From the NCBI RefSeq assembly GCF_024166365.1, contig NC_064834.1, forward strand, positions 60,740,001 to 60,804,000: 64,000 bases of DNA. Reading direction: 5' to 3'. Positions 10,020 to 21,425 of the stretch are shown here, one piece after another. Position 1 is the first letter of the stretch, and the number at the start of each line of letters is the position of its first letter. The DNA is from Elephas maximus indicus (Eukaryota > Chordata > Mammalia > Proboscidea > Elephantidae). A program made the translations under genes and the position numbers. The notes beneath the pieces were generated by a model, which had not been told where the DNA came from, did no database searches, and saw only the letters and a list, made by a program, of their open reading frames with translations.

Positions 10020-10620
10020 CTCTCCTCCCCGCCTGTTCTCTCCTCAACCCTGATTTTGTTTTCCTAACTGACCTACACTTCATATAGAAAATCCAACTAT
10101 TCAAAAATTACTTTAGAAAAGTAACTCAATTGCAAAACTCCTCCAGTAACCGTATGAGGCCATTAAGGTCTCATGGAACACCCTTTGTTTATCCATATTG
10201 TGTTGGTTTCTTGCTCTGTCTCATTCCTGTCCCCTACGACATTAGACACTTAGAAGAATGTAGCTTGTTTAGTTGAGATCTTGGAAAGCACCCAAGCCAG
10301 TGCCATGGTCAGTTAATCCTGGCCTGGTTCTGAGCACTCAGTGAAGTGCTCCCCTTTCTGTGTGAAGGACACTGTAAACAGAACATGTTTTGAATTGTTT
10401 CTCCAGAGCTCAGGGTGACTCTCTAATCTGTCCCTCATGTCTCCATCCTCTCTGCCTGAGCTCTGGGTCAGGCCCTGATCATCTCTTGCTTAGATGATTG
10501 CTCTAGCTCCTGCGTGCATCTTCTTGTCCTTCCATTCCACCTTCACAGCAGCTAGAGTGATTTTTCTAATACGAAGATCAGCCCATGCCTCTCCCCTGCT
10601 TAAATCTTAGGTGGCACTGA
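10020..10620 (+). mobile_element. L2 LINE 3' region, first part
   Basis: Diverged L2 text such as CAGCAGCTAGAGTGATTTTTCTAATACG and CCATGCCTCTCCCCTGCTTAAATCTT. The L2 resumes at about 11150 after an L1M insertion, so one L2 seems split by younger elements. Confidence 0.6.
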
Positions 10621-10639
10621 TCTACAACTACGTGTAACA

Positions 10640-11130
10640 ATACTGAGTTTCTCTTATCAACAGGAGCAAAAGAAACCAGACACAAAAGAGTACATACTTT
10701 AAATATAGTACAAAACTAATTTTGGTGTTAGAAGTTAGGATAAGGTTACACTTGACAGGGGTACCCAGAACCCACCCAGTGCATTCAAGTTGATTCCAGC
10801 TCATAGCAACCCTACAGGACAGAGTAGAACTTCCCCATAGAGCTTCCAAGGAGCACCTGGTGGATTTGAACTGCCGAACCTTCGGTTAGCAGCCATAGCA
10901 CTCAACCACTATGCCACCAGGGTTTCCTGACAGGGATAAGGGGTGATAATATTTGGGAAGGGGCATGAAAGGGGTCTCTGGGATGCTGTAAAAGTCCTAT
11001 TCCTTGATCTGGGTGCTAGTTAAATGGGTGTGTTCAATTTGTGAGACTACATCAAGCTGCACATTTACGTTTCAGGCGTGCTTCTCTATGTCTATTACTG
11101 CAATAAAAAGTAAAAACAAAGCTAACAACC
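10640..11130 (+). mobile_element. L1M-type 3' UTR fragment
   Basis: Typical L1M 3' end: CACAAAAGAGTACATACTTTAAATA, GGTGTTAGAAGTTAGGATAAGG, GATCTGGGTGCTAGTTAAATGGGTGTGTTC and a final CAATAAAAAGTAAAAAC. It interrupts an L2 and is itself interrupted by an AfroSINE at 10761. Confidence 0.8.
10761..10927 (-). mobile_element. AfroSINE, reverse, nested in L1M
   Basis: Reverse AfroSINE (tail side CAAGTTGATTCCAGCTCATAGCAACCC, head side CACCAGGGTTTCC). The flanks TGACAGGG at 10753-10760 and 10928-10935 form an 8-bp target duplication. Confidence 0.93.
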
Positions 11131-11149
11131 AAAGAAAATTAGTTGGTTC

Positions 11150-11460
11150 CCATTAGCATAATGTACAGTCTTTCATGTATCTCTTATTTGTCCCCGACAC
11201 CCATCATCTGCCCTGTGATCCAGCCACACCAGATTACTCAACCTTCTCCAAACACATCATGCTTCCTATTTTTTCCTCATGCTGCTCACTTTGAAAGCGA
11301 GCCCTTCAGTTGAAATCTACTTGTTCTTTGGGACACCTACTCAAGTGTCACTTCCTCCATGAGGCTTCTTCCTGACCACCCCAGTCAAAATTAATTGTTC
11401 CTGTCTCTGCACTTTCACAGTACCTTGTAATTCCTTTCATATCCCTGCAGTGGCCATAGT
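11150..11460 (+). mobile_element. L2 LINE 3' region, second part
   Basis: L2-like 3' segment with CTCCATGAGGCTTCTTCCTGACCACCCC, CTGCACTTTCACAGTACCTTG and related blocks. It continues the L2 that starts near 10020. Confidence 0.65.
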
Positions 11461-11619
11461 TTCCACATTAAAAAAACAGGATACATAGTCCAGAAAGTAT
11501 GTGCTATGCATAAGGGGGCCATAGGATAGAATACTGGGATTAGGAATGGCCTGGAACACCTAGGGTGTATATAATACGATACATAGTATTATAGTAATTT
11601 CTTTAAGTTTGTGTTCATC

Positions 11620-11871
11620 TAAACCAGAGGTTCTTAATCTTTTCTATGCTGTGAACCACTTTGGCAGCCTGGGGAAGTGTATAGACCTTGGGCCCCTTCT
11701 TAAACTTTTATTAAAGTACAACTATAAGTGTAAAAATCATAGATGCACAACTCAATGAATAGCATAACTTTTCTAATATTATTCTACAACCTACTTATTT
11801 CATAAACAATACATCATGGACATCATGCCAGGTTAGAATATCAAAATCAACATCACTTTTATTAGGGCTGC
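11620..11871. mobile_element. Unassigned old interspersed repeat
   Basis: The start CCAGAGGTTCTTAATCTTTTCTATGCTGTGAACCACTTTGGCAGCC looks like a common old mammalian repeat. I cannot assign the family by eye. Confidence 0.35.
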
Positions 11872-12672
11872 ATTGTTGTTGTTAGGTGCTGTCAAGTTGG
11901 TTCCGACTCGTAGCAAGCCTGTGAACAGCAGAACGAAACACTGCCTGGTCCTGCACCATTCTCACAATTGTTGTTATGCTTGAACCCATTGTTGCAACCA
12001 TTGTGTCACTCCATCTCATTGAGGATCTTCCTCTTTTTTGCTAACCCTCTACTTTACCAAGCATGATGCCCTTCTCCAGGGACTGGTCCCTACTGATAGC
12101 ACGTCCGAAGTATGTGAGACAAATTTCGCCATCCTGGCTTCCAAGGAGCATTCTGGGTGTACTTCTCCCAAGACAGATTTTTTCCTTCTTCTGGCAGTCT
12201 GTAGTATATTCAATGCTCTTCACCAACACCATAATTCAAAGGTATCAATTCTCCTTCAGTTTTCCTTATTCATTATCCAGGTTTCACATGTGTATGAGGC
12301 AATTGAAAACATCACGGCTTGAGTCAGGCACACCTTAGTCCTTAAAGTAACATCTTTACTTTTTAACACTTTAAAGAGGTCTTTTGCAACAAATTTGCCC
12401 AACGCAGTGCATTCTTTGATTTCCTGACTGCTGCTTCCATGGGCGTTGACTGTGGATCCAAATAAATGAAATCCTTGACAACTTCAATCTTTTCTGTGTT
12501 TACCATGATGTTGTTTATTGGTCCAGTTGTGAAGATTTTTGTTTTCTTTATGTTGAGGAGTAATTTATACCGAAGCCCGTAGTCTTTGTTCTTTATCAGT
12601 AAGTGCTTCAAGTCCTCTTCACCTTCACCAAGCAAGGCTCTGTCCTCTGCAGATGATGCAAAGGCTGCATGG
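11872..12672 (-). mobile_element. RTE LINE, 5'-truncated, reverse
   Basis: The left end is the complement of the RTE 3' tail (TTGTTGTTGTTAGGTGCTGTCAAG). The rightward body carries minus-strand frames at 12041-12232 and 12363-12680 that match the C-terminal part of RTE ORF2 (for example LKHLLIKNKDYGLRY). It is broken by frameshifts and ends abruptly near 12672 before reaching the YADD region. Confidence 0.9.
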
Positions 12673-12674
12673 TG

Positions 12675-12835
12675 TTCCATTTTATTTGTGCATAATTGTT
12701 TTTATTATTCTCCTATCAAAATATTTAGATTGTTGTTTCTTTTGGTTGCTATTACAAACCACATGGCAGTGAACATCCTTGTAACTATCTTGTTTAAATG
12801 CTCATACAAGGATTTCTGTAGGGTAGATTCCTCTG
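12675..12835 (-). mobile_element. L1M-like fragment (antisense)
   Basis: TAGATTGTTGTTTCTTTTGGTTGCTATTACAAACC, GCAGTGAACATCCTTGTAAC and AAGGATTTCTGTAGGGTAGATTCC are typical of antisense L1M. Confidence 0.6.
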
Positions 12836-12867
12836 AGTCCCTGGGTTCCTCTAAGTTCCTGAGTCCC

Positions 12868-13040
12868 ATGCTCCACTGCTAACCCAAAGGTTGGTGGTTC
12901 AAATTTACCCAGAGAAGCCTCAAGAAAAAGGCCTGGTGATCTATTTCTAAAAATCAGCCACTGGAAACCCTTGGAGCACATTTCTACTCTGAAACATCTG
13001 GGGCTGAGACCCGATGGCAGCCGGTCATGGTAGTGGTTGT
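12868..13040 (+). mobile_element. AfroSINE, diverged variant
   Basis: The first part reads CCACTGCTAACCCAAAGGTTGGTGGTTCAAATTTACC (B-box region), followed by AAAAGGCCTGGTGATCTATTTC and TGGAAACCCTTGGAGCACATTTCTACTC. The 3' end is diverged and T/G-rich. Confidence 0.75.
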
Positions 13041-13963
13041 GGTGGTGGAGATCCCTTTAAATGAATTTGCTCGGTCAGAGAAGCCACATGTGCCTCTGGG
13101 GCCTTAAACGCTAGCAAGCGGCCATCTAAGATGCATCAATTGGTCTCAACCCACTTGGAGCAAAGGAGAATGAAGAACACCAAAGACACAAGATAATTAT
13201 GAGCCCAAGAGACAGAAAGGGCCGCAGAAATCAGAGACTAATCAGCCTGAGACCAGAAGAACTAGATGGTGCCCAGCTATAAAAATGACTGCCTTGACAG
13301 GAAACACAACAGAGAAACCCTGATGGAGCAAGTGAGTAGTAGGATTCAGACCCCAAATCCTTGTAAAAAGACCAGGCTTAATGGCCTGACTGAGACTAGA
13401 AGGACCCTGGAGGTCATGGTCCCCAGGCCTTCTGTTAGCCCAAGACTGGAACCATTCCTAATGCCAACTCTTCAGACAGGGATTAGACTGGACTATAAGA
13501 CAGAAAATGATACTGGTGAGGAGTGAGCTTCTTGGCTTAAGTAGACTCATGAGACTATGTGGGCAGCTCCTGTCTAGAGGGGAAATGAGAAGGCAGAGGG
13601 GGGCAGAAGCTGGCTGAATGGACAGAGGGAATACAGGGTAGAGAGAAGGAGTGTGCTATCTCATTAGGGAGAGAGCAACTAGGAGTACATACCAAAACCA
13701 AACCCAGTGCCGTCGAGTTGATTCTGACTCATAGCGACCCTATAGGACAGAGCAGAACTGCCCATAGAATTTCCAAGGAGCGCCTGGTGGATTCGAACTG
13801 CTGACCCTTTGGTCAGTAGCTGTAGCACTTAACCACTACTCCATGAGGATTTCCGACTCCACGAGGGTTTCCGACATAGCAAGGTATATATAAATTTTTG
13901 TATGAGAGACTGACTTGATTTGTACACTTTCATTTAAAGCACAATTAAAAAAAAAAAAAAAAA
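13041..13963 (+). mobile_element. L1 3' UTR, afrotherian type, with poly-A
   Basis: Same 3' UTR family as the copy at 19789-21425. It shares GCCATCTAAGATGCATCA, GAGCAAAGGAGAATGAAGAACACC, the AGAACTAGATGGTGCC block and TTTTTGTATGAGAGACTGACTTG, and ends in a 17-A tail (about 13947-13963). The copy is 5'-truncated and interrupted by an AfroSINE at 13694. A stop-free frame (13266-13526) is homologous to a frame in the other copy. Confidence 0.88.
13694..13872 (-). mobile_element. AfroSINE, reverse, with duplicated head
   Basis: Reverse AfroSINE inserted in the L1 3' UTR. The head end is repeated: CTCCATGAGGATTTCCGACTCCACGAGGGTTTCCGAC holds two tandem versions of the complement of the SINE start. 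Flanks share ACATA only. Confidence 0.88.
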
Positions 13964-14590
13964 GCCACATTTCAATTTTTGATAGTTACGGCCAAATTCA
14001 AGAGGAGACATTTTGAAGCTTTCATCCCTAAGCAAATTTTCTAAGAGGATTCAACTAACTGTGAGAACCGTAACTCCAGGCTATTTCACTCCTAAACTCG
14101 CAGAATTCCTTTCACTCCAGTAAAGCTAACTTGTTCTCTGTATCGCTACAACCCTTCTCCCTAATGCACATTTTAGCTCCTGCTCGAACTATCCTTTTTG
14201 TCAGAATGAAATGACTTCTGCAAAGCAAAAATTCAAAAGCCTCCCATGCCTCAAAGTGAAGATTAAACTACCTCCATTGTGAATTTTTTCCAAACAAGTC
14301 AGAACACATAAACCAACAACTTAATTAAATCCATCTTTAAGTGTCTCCTTTTCTAGTTGTACAAGCCAAAAAACAAAAAAGAAGTGGTTTATTAGAAAGA
14401 GAAATGCAAGGATAATATAGAGAGAGTGATTATTCAGACCTGGATCTAGGAGGAAATTTCAGAAATTTTCAGAAAACAAAACAAAATATTGTAACAAGAA
14501 CCTGAAATAATGCCATAAACTCCATAGGCCTCAATAAATATTGATTTTATTATGTTCTAAGAAAAAAAAGTCATCCTCTTAATAGTCTTT
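13964..14590. other. Unique AT-rich sequence
   Basis: No repeat family, exon or RNA gene recognised. Confidence 0.4.
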
Positions 14591-14830
14591 TTTTATTAAA
14601 CACCCTCCATGTGCAGGCATTTTGTGTAAATTGTTTCTAATTCTCCTAACAAACTTGTGTGGGTAGGTTACAATACCCCATTAGACAGATAAGGAAACTG
14701 AGCCTCATAGAACTAAAACAATTTGCTCAAGATTTCACAGCTAGTTAAGTACCAAAAAAAAAAAAAAAAGTACCAAAGGTAGGGTTCAAATACAGGTTCA
14801 CCTGATTCTCTTTCCACTGTTCTCCATTGT
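14590..14830 (-). mobile_element. MIR SINE with a poly-A interruption
   Basis: Antisense MIR: CAGATAAGGAAACTGAGCCTCATAG, TTTGCTCAAGATTTCACAGCTAG, then GTAGGGTTCAAATACAGGTTC. It is split at 14754-14769 by a pure A run flanked by a duplication of AAGTACCAAA. Confidence 0.8.
14747..14778 (+). mobile_element. Poly-A-only retroinsertion (candidate)
   Basis: AAGTACC (14747-14753), about sixteen A, then AAGTACCAAAGG. The normal MIR text would read CTAGTTAAGTACCAAAGG, so the insert consists of an A tract plus a duplication of the target. This is what a fully 5'-truncated target-primed insertion would leave. Confidence 0.6.
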
Positions 14831-15039
14831 CTCTCCTGCCAGTCAAGTTGCTGTGCCAGAACTTTAGAGGAGAGAACCCAGAGCAATGAATGGAGGCGCT
14901 GAGATGCAGAACTTAGGTCAGCACAAGGAAGCTAAGGAGATAATGAGCACCCTTCATGGAAGCTAACTGATTGGTTATCAGTCAGGAATGTTGTAGACTA
15001 AATTCCTGCAGTGGATCACAGGCTGGATCAAATGACCTC

Positions 15040-15160
15040 CGAGTCCCTTTCCAAGTGTACAAATGTGTAATTTGACTCTCACATCCATTTTACACCTAGG
15101 GAAGCTAAGTAACTTGCTCTACATGGCTACGTAGTGAAGAACCCAAATGTGGTGGTGACC
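15040..15160 (-). mobile_element. MIR-like fragment
   Basis: TCCATTTTACACCTAGGGAAGCTAAGTAACTTGCTC matches the antisense MIR core. Short and diverged. Confidence 0.5.
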
Positions 15161-15199
15161 CTTCTGCTGACCTTTCTACTAGAACACATTGACTTTTAA

Positions 15200-16290
15200 G
15201 CGTGTAGACTCTCTAGCATTTTGTCTGCATAATTTTTGAAACCCTTTACTCATCTCTTTGTGACTTTGGCTTACCTAGTTTCCACCTTGATATCCAACTA
15301 CAAATATATGATTAGGGGAGGGGGATGTCACACCTTTATTTTCCCTTCCTGTCTTTTCAAGAGTAGTGGACAAGGAAGGGGCAGTCTGCGGGAGGACCAT
15401 TTGGTGTCACCACACATTGTTTTTTCTTTTTTTTCTTCCATTGGACTCCTAATCCAGTGATGAAAATGCTAATGCTGTATATAAAGGAAGCAAATGTCAT
15501 GAGGGAAGGAAAGCTGCAATACTTCCAGAAAATGCGAAAGCTTAGCCAAACCAGAGATGCATCCTGCAAAAATTCTGGCAATCTTCTTAGCAGCAATCAA
15601 GGCTAGATCGATCCTATCATTCTGTTTTGCAGAAAAGAAAAATAGACTAAGAAGGGTCTTCAAGAATCCTCCACGTTCTGGCCTGAAGTTTCTTGTATCA
15701 TAGCGAGACCTTAGGGAGCCGGACTCAGGAAATCCACCCTGTATTTGCAGAGGCCCTGAATGAGAATAGGCTGTTGTTTTGTATGCACTGCCCTCCCTCC
15801 CAGATGCAAGTCCCAGGCTGGTCTCGTTAATGACTTCCCTGGTAAAGAAGCAAAAGTACCTACCAGAAAAAAGAACACAACTTTCTGAGAGAGTTTGCCA
15901 CCCATCTCAAAAAAAAAAACACACTGTAAAAAAGTAGAAACCCTTTAACTGAATTTGAAAACCAAAGGGCTTGCTCATACCTTTGGGGTCTTAGAGTAGT
16001 TTCATAATTCTTGCCACTTAACTTCATGTCAAGTCTTTCTTTGTAAGTAGATTTCTGTAAAGGCTGTTAGAAAGGCTCCCCATTTAGTTAACAATTAACA
16101 TCCAAGCGATATGGCCTCTAGAAAGCCTATTTATTTTGATTACCTTGTTCAGGTAGTTTTTAAATGTAGCTTTAAACATTCAAATTGAGGGTTAGAAGGG
16201 CCATAAACGGGTAAATGTGGCTAGAAGGAAAGGCAGTTGCTGTTTCACTAATTGGCTGAGCAGCCTTGGGGGGTGATAAGAGAAGGGGTT
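15200..16290. other. Unique sequence, no gene recognised
   Basis: Several overlapping open frames of 64-79 codons (15236-15905, both strands) show no motif, no consistent splice signals and no similarity to a family I know. Confidence 0.4.
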
Positions 16291-16299
16291 GAGAGGCCG

Positions 16300-16690
16300 G
16301 AAAGAATCTGGAGCCATTTTATTGCTTGGATTCAAAACCCGACCTCTGCCATTTACCAGCTCTCTTCTCAGTGCCTCAATTCCCTCCTTTTTAAACAGGA
16401 GTAAGAGGGTAATACCTCATGGGGTTGTTGTAGGGATTACATGAGGACTGAGAATAGTACCTGGCACATAGTAAACCAAAACCAAAAACCAAACCTGTTG
16501 CTGTCGAGTTGATTCCGACTCATAGTGACCCTATAGCACAGAGTAGAACTGCCCCATAGGGTTTCTAAGGAGCAGCTGGTAGATTTGAACTGCCGACCTT
16601 TTGGTTAGCAGCCGTAGCTTTTACCTACTAAGCAACCAGGATTTCCAGCATATAGTAGGTACTCAGCAAATACTAGTAGTAATACTTTAT
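16300..16690 (+). mobile_element. MIR SINE split by AfroSINE
   Basis: MIR text GGATTCAAAACCCGACCTCTGCCATTTACC, CTCAGTGCCTCAATTCCC and CATGGGGTTGTTGTAGGGATTACATGAGG, then CTGGCACATAGTA. It resumes after the AfroSINE as TAGGTACTCAGCAAATACTAG. Confidence 0.88.
16474..16647 (-). mobile_element. AfroSINE, reverse, nested in MIR
   Basis: Reverse AfroSINE (CTGTCGAGTTGATTCCGACTCATAG to CAACCAGGATTTCC). Target duplication GCACATAGTA (16464-16473) and GCATATAGTA (16648-16657). Confidence 0.95.
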
Positions 16691-18500
16691 GTTTTAATGC
16701 TAAGAATGGTGATTTCTCCCCTCAGTTTGAAGTGAAAACTATAGTCTTGGAGAATATAGATTATATCCAGATGTTAATGTCATGCTTAGTTTTTACAAAT
16801 AGCAACCACTAAAAAAAAAATTGTTTTTAATTAACTAGACTGGTCTTTACACTTAATCTTCATTTATACTACATATAATCTGTAAGTGATTAAATTTCAT
16901 TTTTATTATCCCTGTTAAACTATAGCATGCTCATTCATTATCTCTACCTGGGTGTGGTTCACACTCAGAATGCTGTTGGCTTTGTTCAGCATCCTATCTG
17001 TTGTTACTGAACTTCAGTAATCACTAACAAGAAGATTGTGAGAAACTTGTCCTGTTTGGAGGGTGTTGTTCGTAAAAGACCGACTAGACAGGAGTTAAAT
17101 CATTTATTTCTTAAAGTCTTAAAGTGGTACGGGTCTTTTTAAAAATGGGGGGAGGAGGAAGGTCAACAAATGACTAGGACTCAACCCAAATGACTAAAAG
17201 GACAGGATGTTCTTTTTCTTCCCCTGGGGGCCACAGAAGGAAATGAGAACTAAATTTAATGTTATGAGTTCTCATGTTCACAAATTGATGTCTTAGGTTT
17301 TTGTGTCCTAGTAATTATGCCTTCCTTTGGAAAGGCTTACCCTGAAAATTTATTCAGAAGATAGAAATTCAGTACCTAGGAAAGTTAAGTAGAAACTATG
17401 AAATAAATGTATTGAGAGTTTCTAGAAAGGGATTTATCTCATATGTAAACATAGGAAAAATTTAGGAAGTAAGCAAAATTTGCATGTCATGTCTCAACCA
17501 TCCTTTTCCTTCCTACCTCAATGATGGGATTGATGTCAGGTCATGGAGCCCTTCTACTGCCCTCTGCTTGATGAAGTGTGCCCTTCAGGTTCTGCTATCA
17601 GACATTTACACTTGAGTGAAAACTTAGGTCAATGTGTTACTGCTCTCAGTAAGGATTTGTTATGAAAATTTACCTCTAATTGTAGATTGGAAGGCCTTTT
17701 CATTGTGTCACAGATTGTTTTGCAAGCAACTGAGATCACTCTGACTGACTTAAGGAAGCAAAACAGGAATTTACTGGAAGAATAAGGCTCATAGCTCATG
17801 AACTGAAGGAAAAGCTAAAGACTCTAATCTTGGAAAGGCAAGGATCCAAGTCAGTTCCAAGAGACCTTTGCTGCAGTATCTAATCTCATTCTCTTCAGGG
17901 ACCTTGCTGGAGATAAATTCGGATCTTCTTAACTCCTTGTGTCACTCTACTAAAGATTCAAATGCTAGGGAGAGAATGTATGGCTGGTCCAGCTTGGGAC
18001 ACCAGTCAACCCCTTGATCAGGAAAGGGCCAGGCATCAAGACTGTAGCATTTGGTGAAAGGAGGGTCCACAAGTGAAAATTGGGGCACCATTACCAGAAA
18101 AAGGAATGAATGCTGGACAGACAGAAACAAAATACATTTATTATAATTACCAAGTAAAGGAATTTCACACTTCTTTAAATAAATAAGTGTGGGATACTTT
18201 GAGGATGTGTCCTGCTCCCCTTGGAATTCCAGCACTGAGGCAGCCATCTTTCTTCTTATGAAGGGCCCTTCTAAGAGATGCTTTCCTGGTCTCCAATGGC
18301 AGTATGTAAGTCAAATGAGATAGGAAGGACTCCAGGGTTCTTTCACTGGTTTTCTCTGGACAGCAAAGCAACATCTTATGATTTCACTGTATATGAGAAT
18401 ACCACTGAATTCTTAAAGCAATACTTAACAGTCTTTTGGTACAGCACTGAAGTGTGAGTTTCTAAGGTAAATATACAAATGAACACTGATCTCTACAACA
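16690..18500. other. Mostly unique sequence
   Basis: No exon or RNA gene recognised. The stretch 17700-17940 (AGATTGTTTTGCAAGCAACTGAGATC, CAGGAATTTACTGGAAGAATAAGG) looks like an old repeat whose family I cannot name. A 101-codon minus frame (17942-18247) has no recognisable feature. Confidence 0.35.
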
Positions 18501-18503
18501 CCC

Positions 18504-18916
18504 TGGTTCTCAAATTGTAGTCCAAAATGCCTATCTGCAGGACTGGTTAAATATGCAGTTTCATAAGTGCAACCCCGAGGAGCCATGGTGGTGCAGTGGT
18601 TAAAGCACTCAGCTGCTAATCAAAAGGCTGGCGGTTCAAACCTGCCAGCTGCTCTGTGGGAGAAAGCTTTGGCAGTCTGCTTCCGTAAAGATTTACAGCC
18701 TTGGAAACCATATGGGAGAGTTCTACTCTATTCTATAGGGTCACTATGAGTCAGAATCAACTCAAGTGCAATGGGCTTGGTTTGCTTTGGAAGTGTGACC
18801 CCAGATCTACTACAGCAGAATTATTGTGGGGAGGGAATAGGGTAGAAATTGATTCTGAACTTTTAATAAGTTGCTCAAGTGATATTGATGTGCACTTAAG
18901 TTTGAGAATCACTGAA
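18504..18916 (+). mobile_element. MER5-like hAT relic split by AfroSINE
   Basis: Starts CTGGTTCTCAAATTGTAGTCC and ends CACTTAAGTTTGAGAATCACTG, the inverted ends expected of MER5-type hAT nonautonomous elements. The middle carries GGACTGGTTAAATATGCAGTTTC. An AfroSINE is inserted at 18577-18790. Confidence 0.85.
18577..18790 (+). mobile_element. AfroSINE, long variant, nested in MER5-like
   Basis: Long-variant AfroSINE (GAGGAGCCATGGTGGTGCAG, GGCAGTCTGCTTCCGTAAAG, TCACTATGAGTCAGAATC). Target duplication AAGTGCAACCCC (18565-18576) and AAGTGTGACCCC (18791-18802). Confidence 0.95.
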
Positions 18917-19788
18917 CTCTACTCAACAAATCCAAATATTTATTGAACATCTACTCAGGCTCAGTCAGTGCTCTAGACTCTAGGGATACAACAATGAACA
19001 AGATAAGCAAGGTTCTTGCTCTTTTGAAAATTCTTATGGGGAGGAAATTAACGATGAATAAATACAAAAATAAATTAACAAGATAATTATAGAGTGAGAT
19101 AACTGCTATGAAGAAAAAAAGTATGTGTAATCTCAAGCTTGACATAACCAAACAGAAGTTTTCACTTTTAGCTGTCATACAACTTTTCAAGTATTCCTTA
19201 TCTCAGATAAAGGAGCCACCATCTACCTAGATGCTCTGGACAAAAACCTGAAGATCATTCTAGATTGATTCTTTTCTTTCCCTCATTCTCCGTATGCACT
19301 CTATCAGCAATTCATATCAGCTATAGTTCCAAAAGATAACTCAAATCCAATAACTTCTCCCCACCTCCATAGCCATCCCTATAACAAGACTCTATTTCCT
19401 TCTGTATGTTGCAGTTGCTGTTAGGTGATATGGAATCGGTTCTGGCTCATAGTGACCCTACGTACAACAGAATGAAACAATGTCCAGTCCTGCACCACCC
19501 TCACAATCATTGCTACGTTTGAGCCACTGTTAAAGCCACTATGTCGATCCATCTCATCGAAGGTCTTCCTCTTTTTCGCTGACCGTCTACTTTACCAAGC
19601 ATGATGTCCTTCTCCAGGGATTGGTCCCTCCTGATAACATGTCCTAAGCATGTGAGACAAAGTCTCACTATCCTCACTTCTAAGGAGCATTCTGGCTATT
19701 ATTCTTCCAAGACAGATTTGTTCCTTCTACTGGCAATCCATGGTATATTCAGTATTCTTCATCAACACCATAGTTCAAAAACATCAAT

Positions 19789-21425
19789 CCAATTGAATTA
19801 AAAAATGGGCAAAGGATATGAACAGGCACTTCACCAAAGGAGACATTCAGGCAGCTAACAGGTACGTGAAGAAATGCTCATGATCATTGGAAGTGCAAAT
19901 TAAAACTACAATGAGGTACCATCTCACCCCAACAAGGCTAGCATTAGTCAAAAAAACACAAAATAATAAATGCTGGAGAGGTTGAAGAGAGACTGGAACC
20001 CTATACATTGCTGGTGGGAATGTAAAATGTTACAACCACTTTGGAAATTGATTTGGTGCTTCCTTAAAAAGCTAGAAATAGAACTACCATACGATTAAGC
20101 AATCCCACTCCTTGGAATATATCCTAGAGAAATAAGCACCTCACATGAATAGATATATGCACACCCATGTTTGTTGCAGCACTGTTTACAATAGCAAAAA
20201 GATGGTAACAACCAAAGTGCCCATCAACAGATGGATAAAGAAATTATAGTATATTCATACAATGGAATACTATGCAACAATAAAGAACAACGATAAATCC
20301 ACGAAACATCTCGTAACATGGATGAATCTGGAAGGCATTATGCTGAGTGAAATTAGTCAGTCGCAAAGGACAAATATTGTATAAGATCACTATTACAAGA
20401 ACTCAAGAAAAGATTCAAACACAGAAGAAGATACTCTTTGATGGTCATGAGGGTGGGGAGGGAGGAAGAAGGGTATTCACTAACTAGATAACCCACAACT
20501 CAGTTTAACTAGTTAGTAGACAAGAATTATTTCAGGTGAAGGGAAGGACAACACACAATACAGTGGAAGTCAACACAACTGGACTAAACCAAAAACTAAG
20601 AAGTTTCCTGAATACAACCAAACAGTTCAAGGGACAGAGTAGCAGAAGTAGGGGTCTGGGGACCACGGTTTCAGGGGACATCTAGGTCAATTGGCAAAAC
20701 AAAGTATATCAAGAAAATGTTCTGCATTCCACTTTGGTGAGTGGCGTCTGGGGTCCTAAAAGCTAGCAAGTCCCATCTAAGATGCATCACTTGGCCTCAA
20801 CCCACTCGGAGCAAAGGAGAATGAAGAACACCAAACACACAAGGAAAATATGAGCCCAAGAGACAGAAAGGGCCACATAACCCATAGACTCCATCAGCAT
20901 GAGACCAAAAGAACTAGATGGTGCCTGGCTACCACCAATGACTGCCCTGACGGGGAACACAACAGAGAATCCCCGATGGAGCAGGACAAAAGTAGGGTAC
21001 AGAACTCAAGTTCTAGTAAGAAGACCAAACTTAATGGCCTGACTGACACTGGAGGGACCCCACAGGACATGGCCCTCGGACTCTCTGTTAGCCCAGAACT
21101 AAAACCATTCCTGAAGCCTACTCTTCAGACAAAGATTAGACTGGACTATGAGACACAAAATTTTACTGGCAAGGAGTGTTCTTCTTAGCTCAAGTAGACA
21201 CATAAGACTTTGTGGCCAACTCCTGACTGGAGGCAAGATGAGAGGGCAGAGGGGGACAGGAGCTGGTTGAATGGACAAGGGAAATACAGGGTCGAGAGGA
21301 GGAGTGTGCTGTCACAGTGTAGTGAGAGCAACTAGGGTCACATAACAATGTGTGTATAAGTTTTTGTATGAGAAACTGACTTGAATTGTAAACTGTCTCT
21401 TATACACAATTAAGAAAAAAAAAGA
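19789..21425 (+). mobile_element. L1 LINE, 5'-truncated, ORF2 end plus 3' UTR
   Basis: Standard L1 ORF2 C-terminal text (GGCAAAGGATATGAACAGGC, AGAACTACCATACGATTAAGC, CAATGGAATACTATGCAACAATAAAG), then a G-rich stretch (GGGTGGGGAGGGAGGAAGAAGG at about 20450), the afrotherian 3' UTR and an A tail (AAGAAAAAAAAAAG). Target duplication ACATCAAT (19781-19788 and 21426-21433). Stop codons break ORF2 (for example in ACGATTAAGCAATCC). A stop-free 112-codon frame lies at 20850-21188 in the 3' UTR. Confidence 0.95.

Noticed and set aside
20850..21188. 112-codon frame as a host gene
   Set aside because: It lies inside an L1 3' UTR with an A tail and target duplication. It is kept only as an L1 3' UTR observation.
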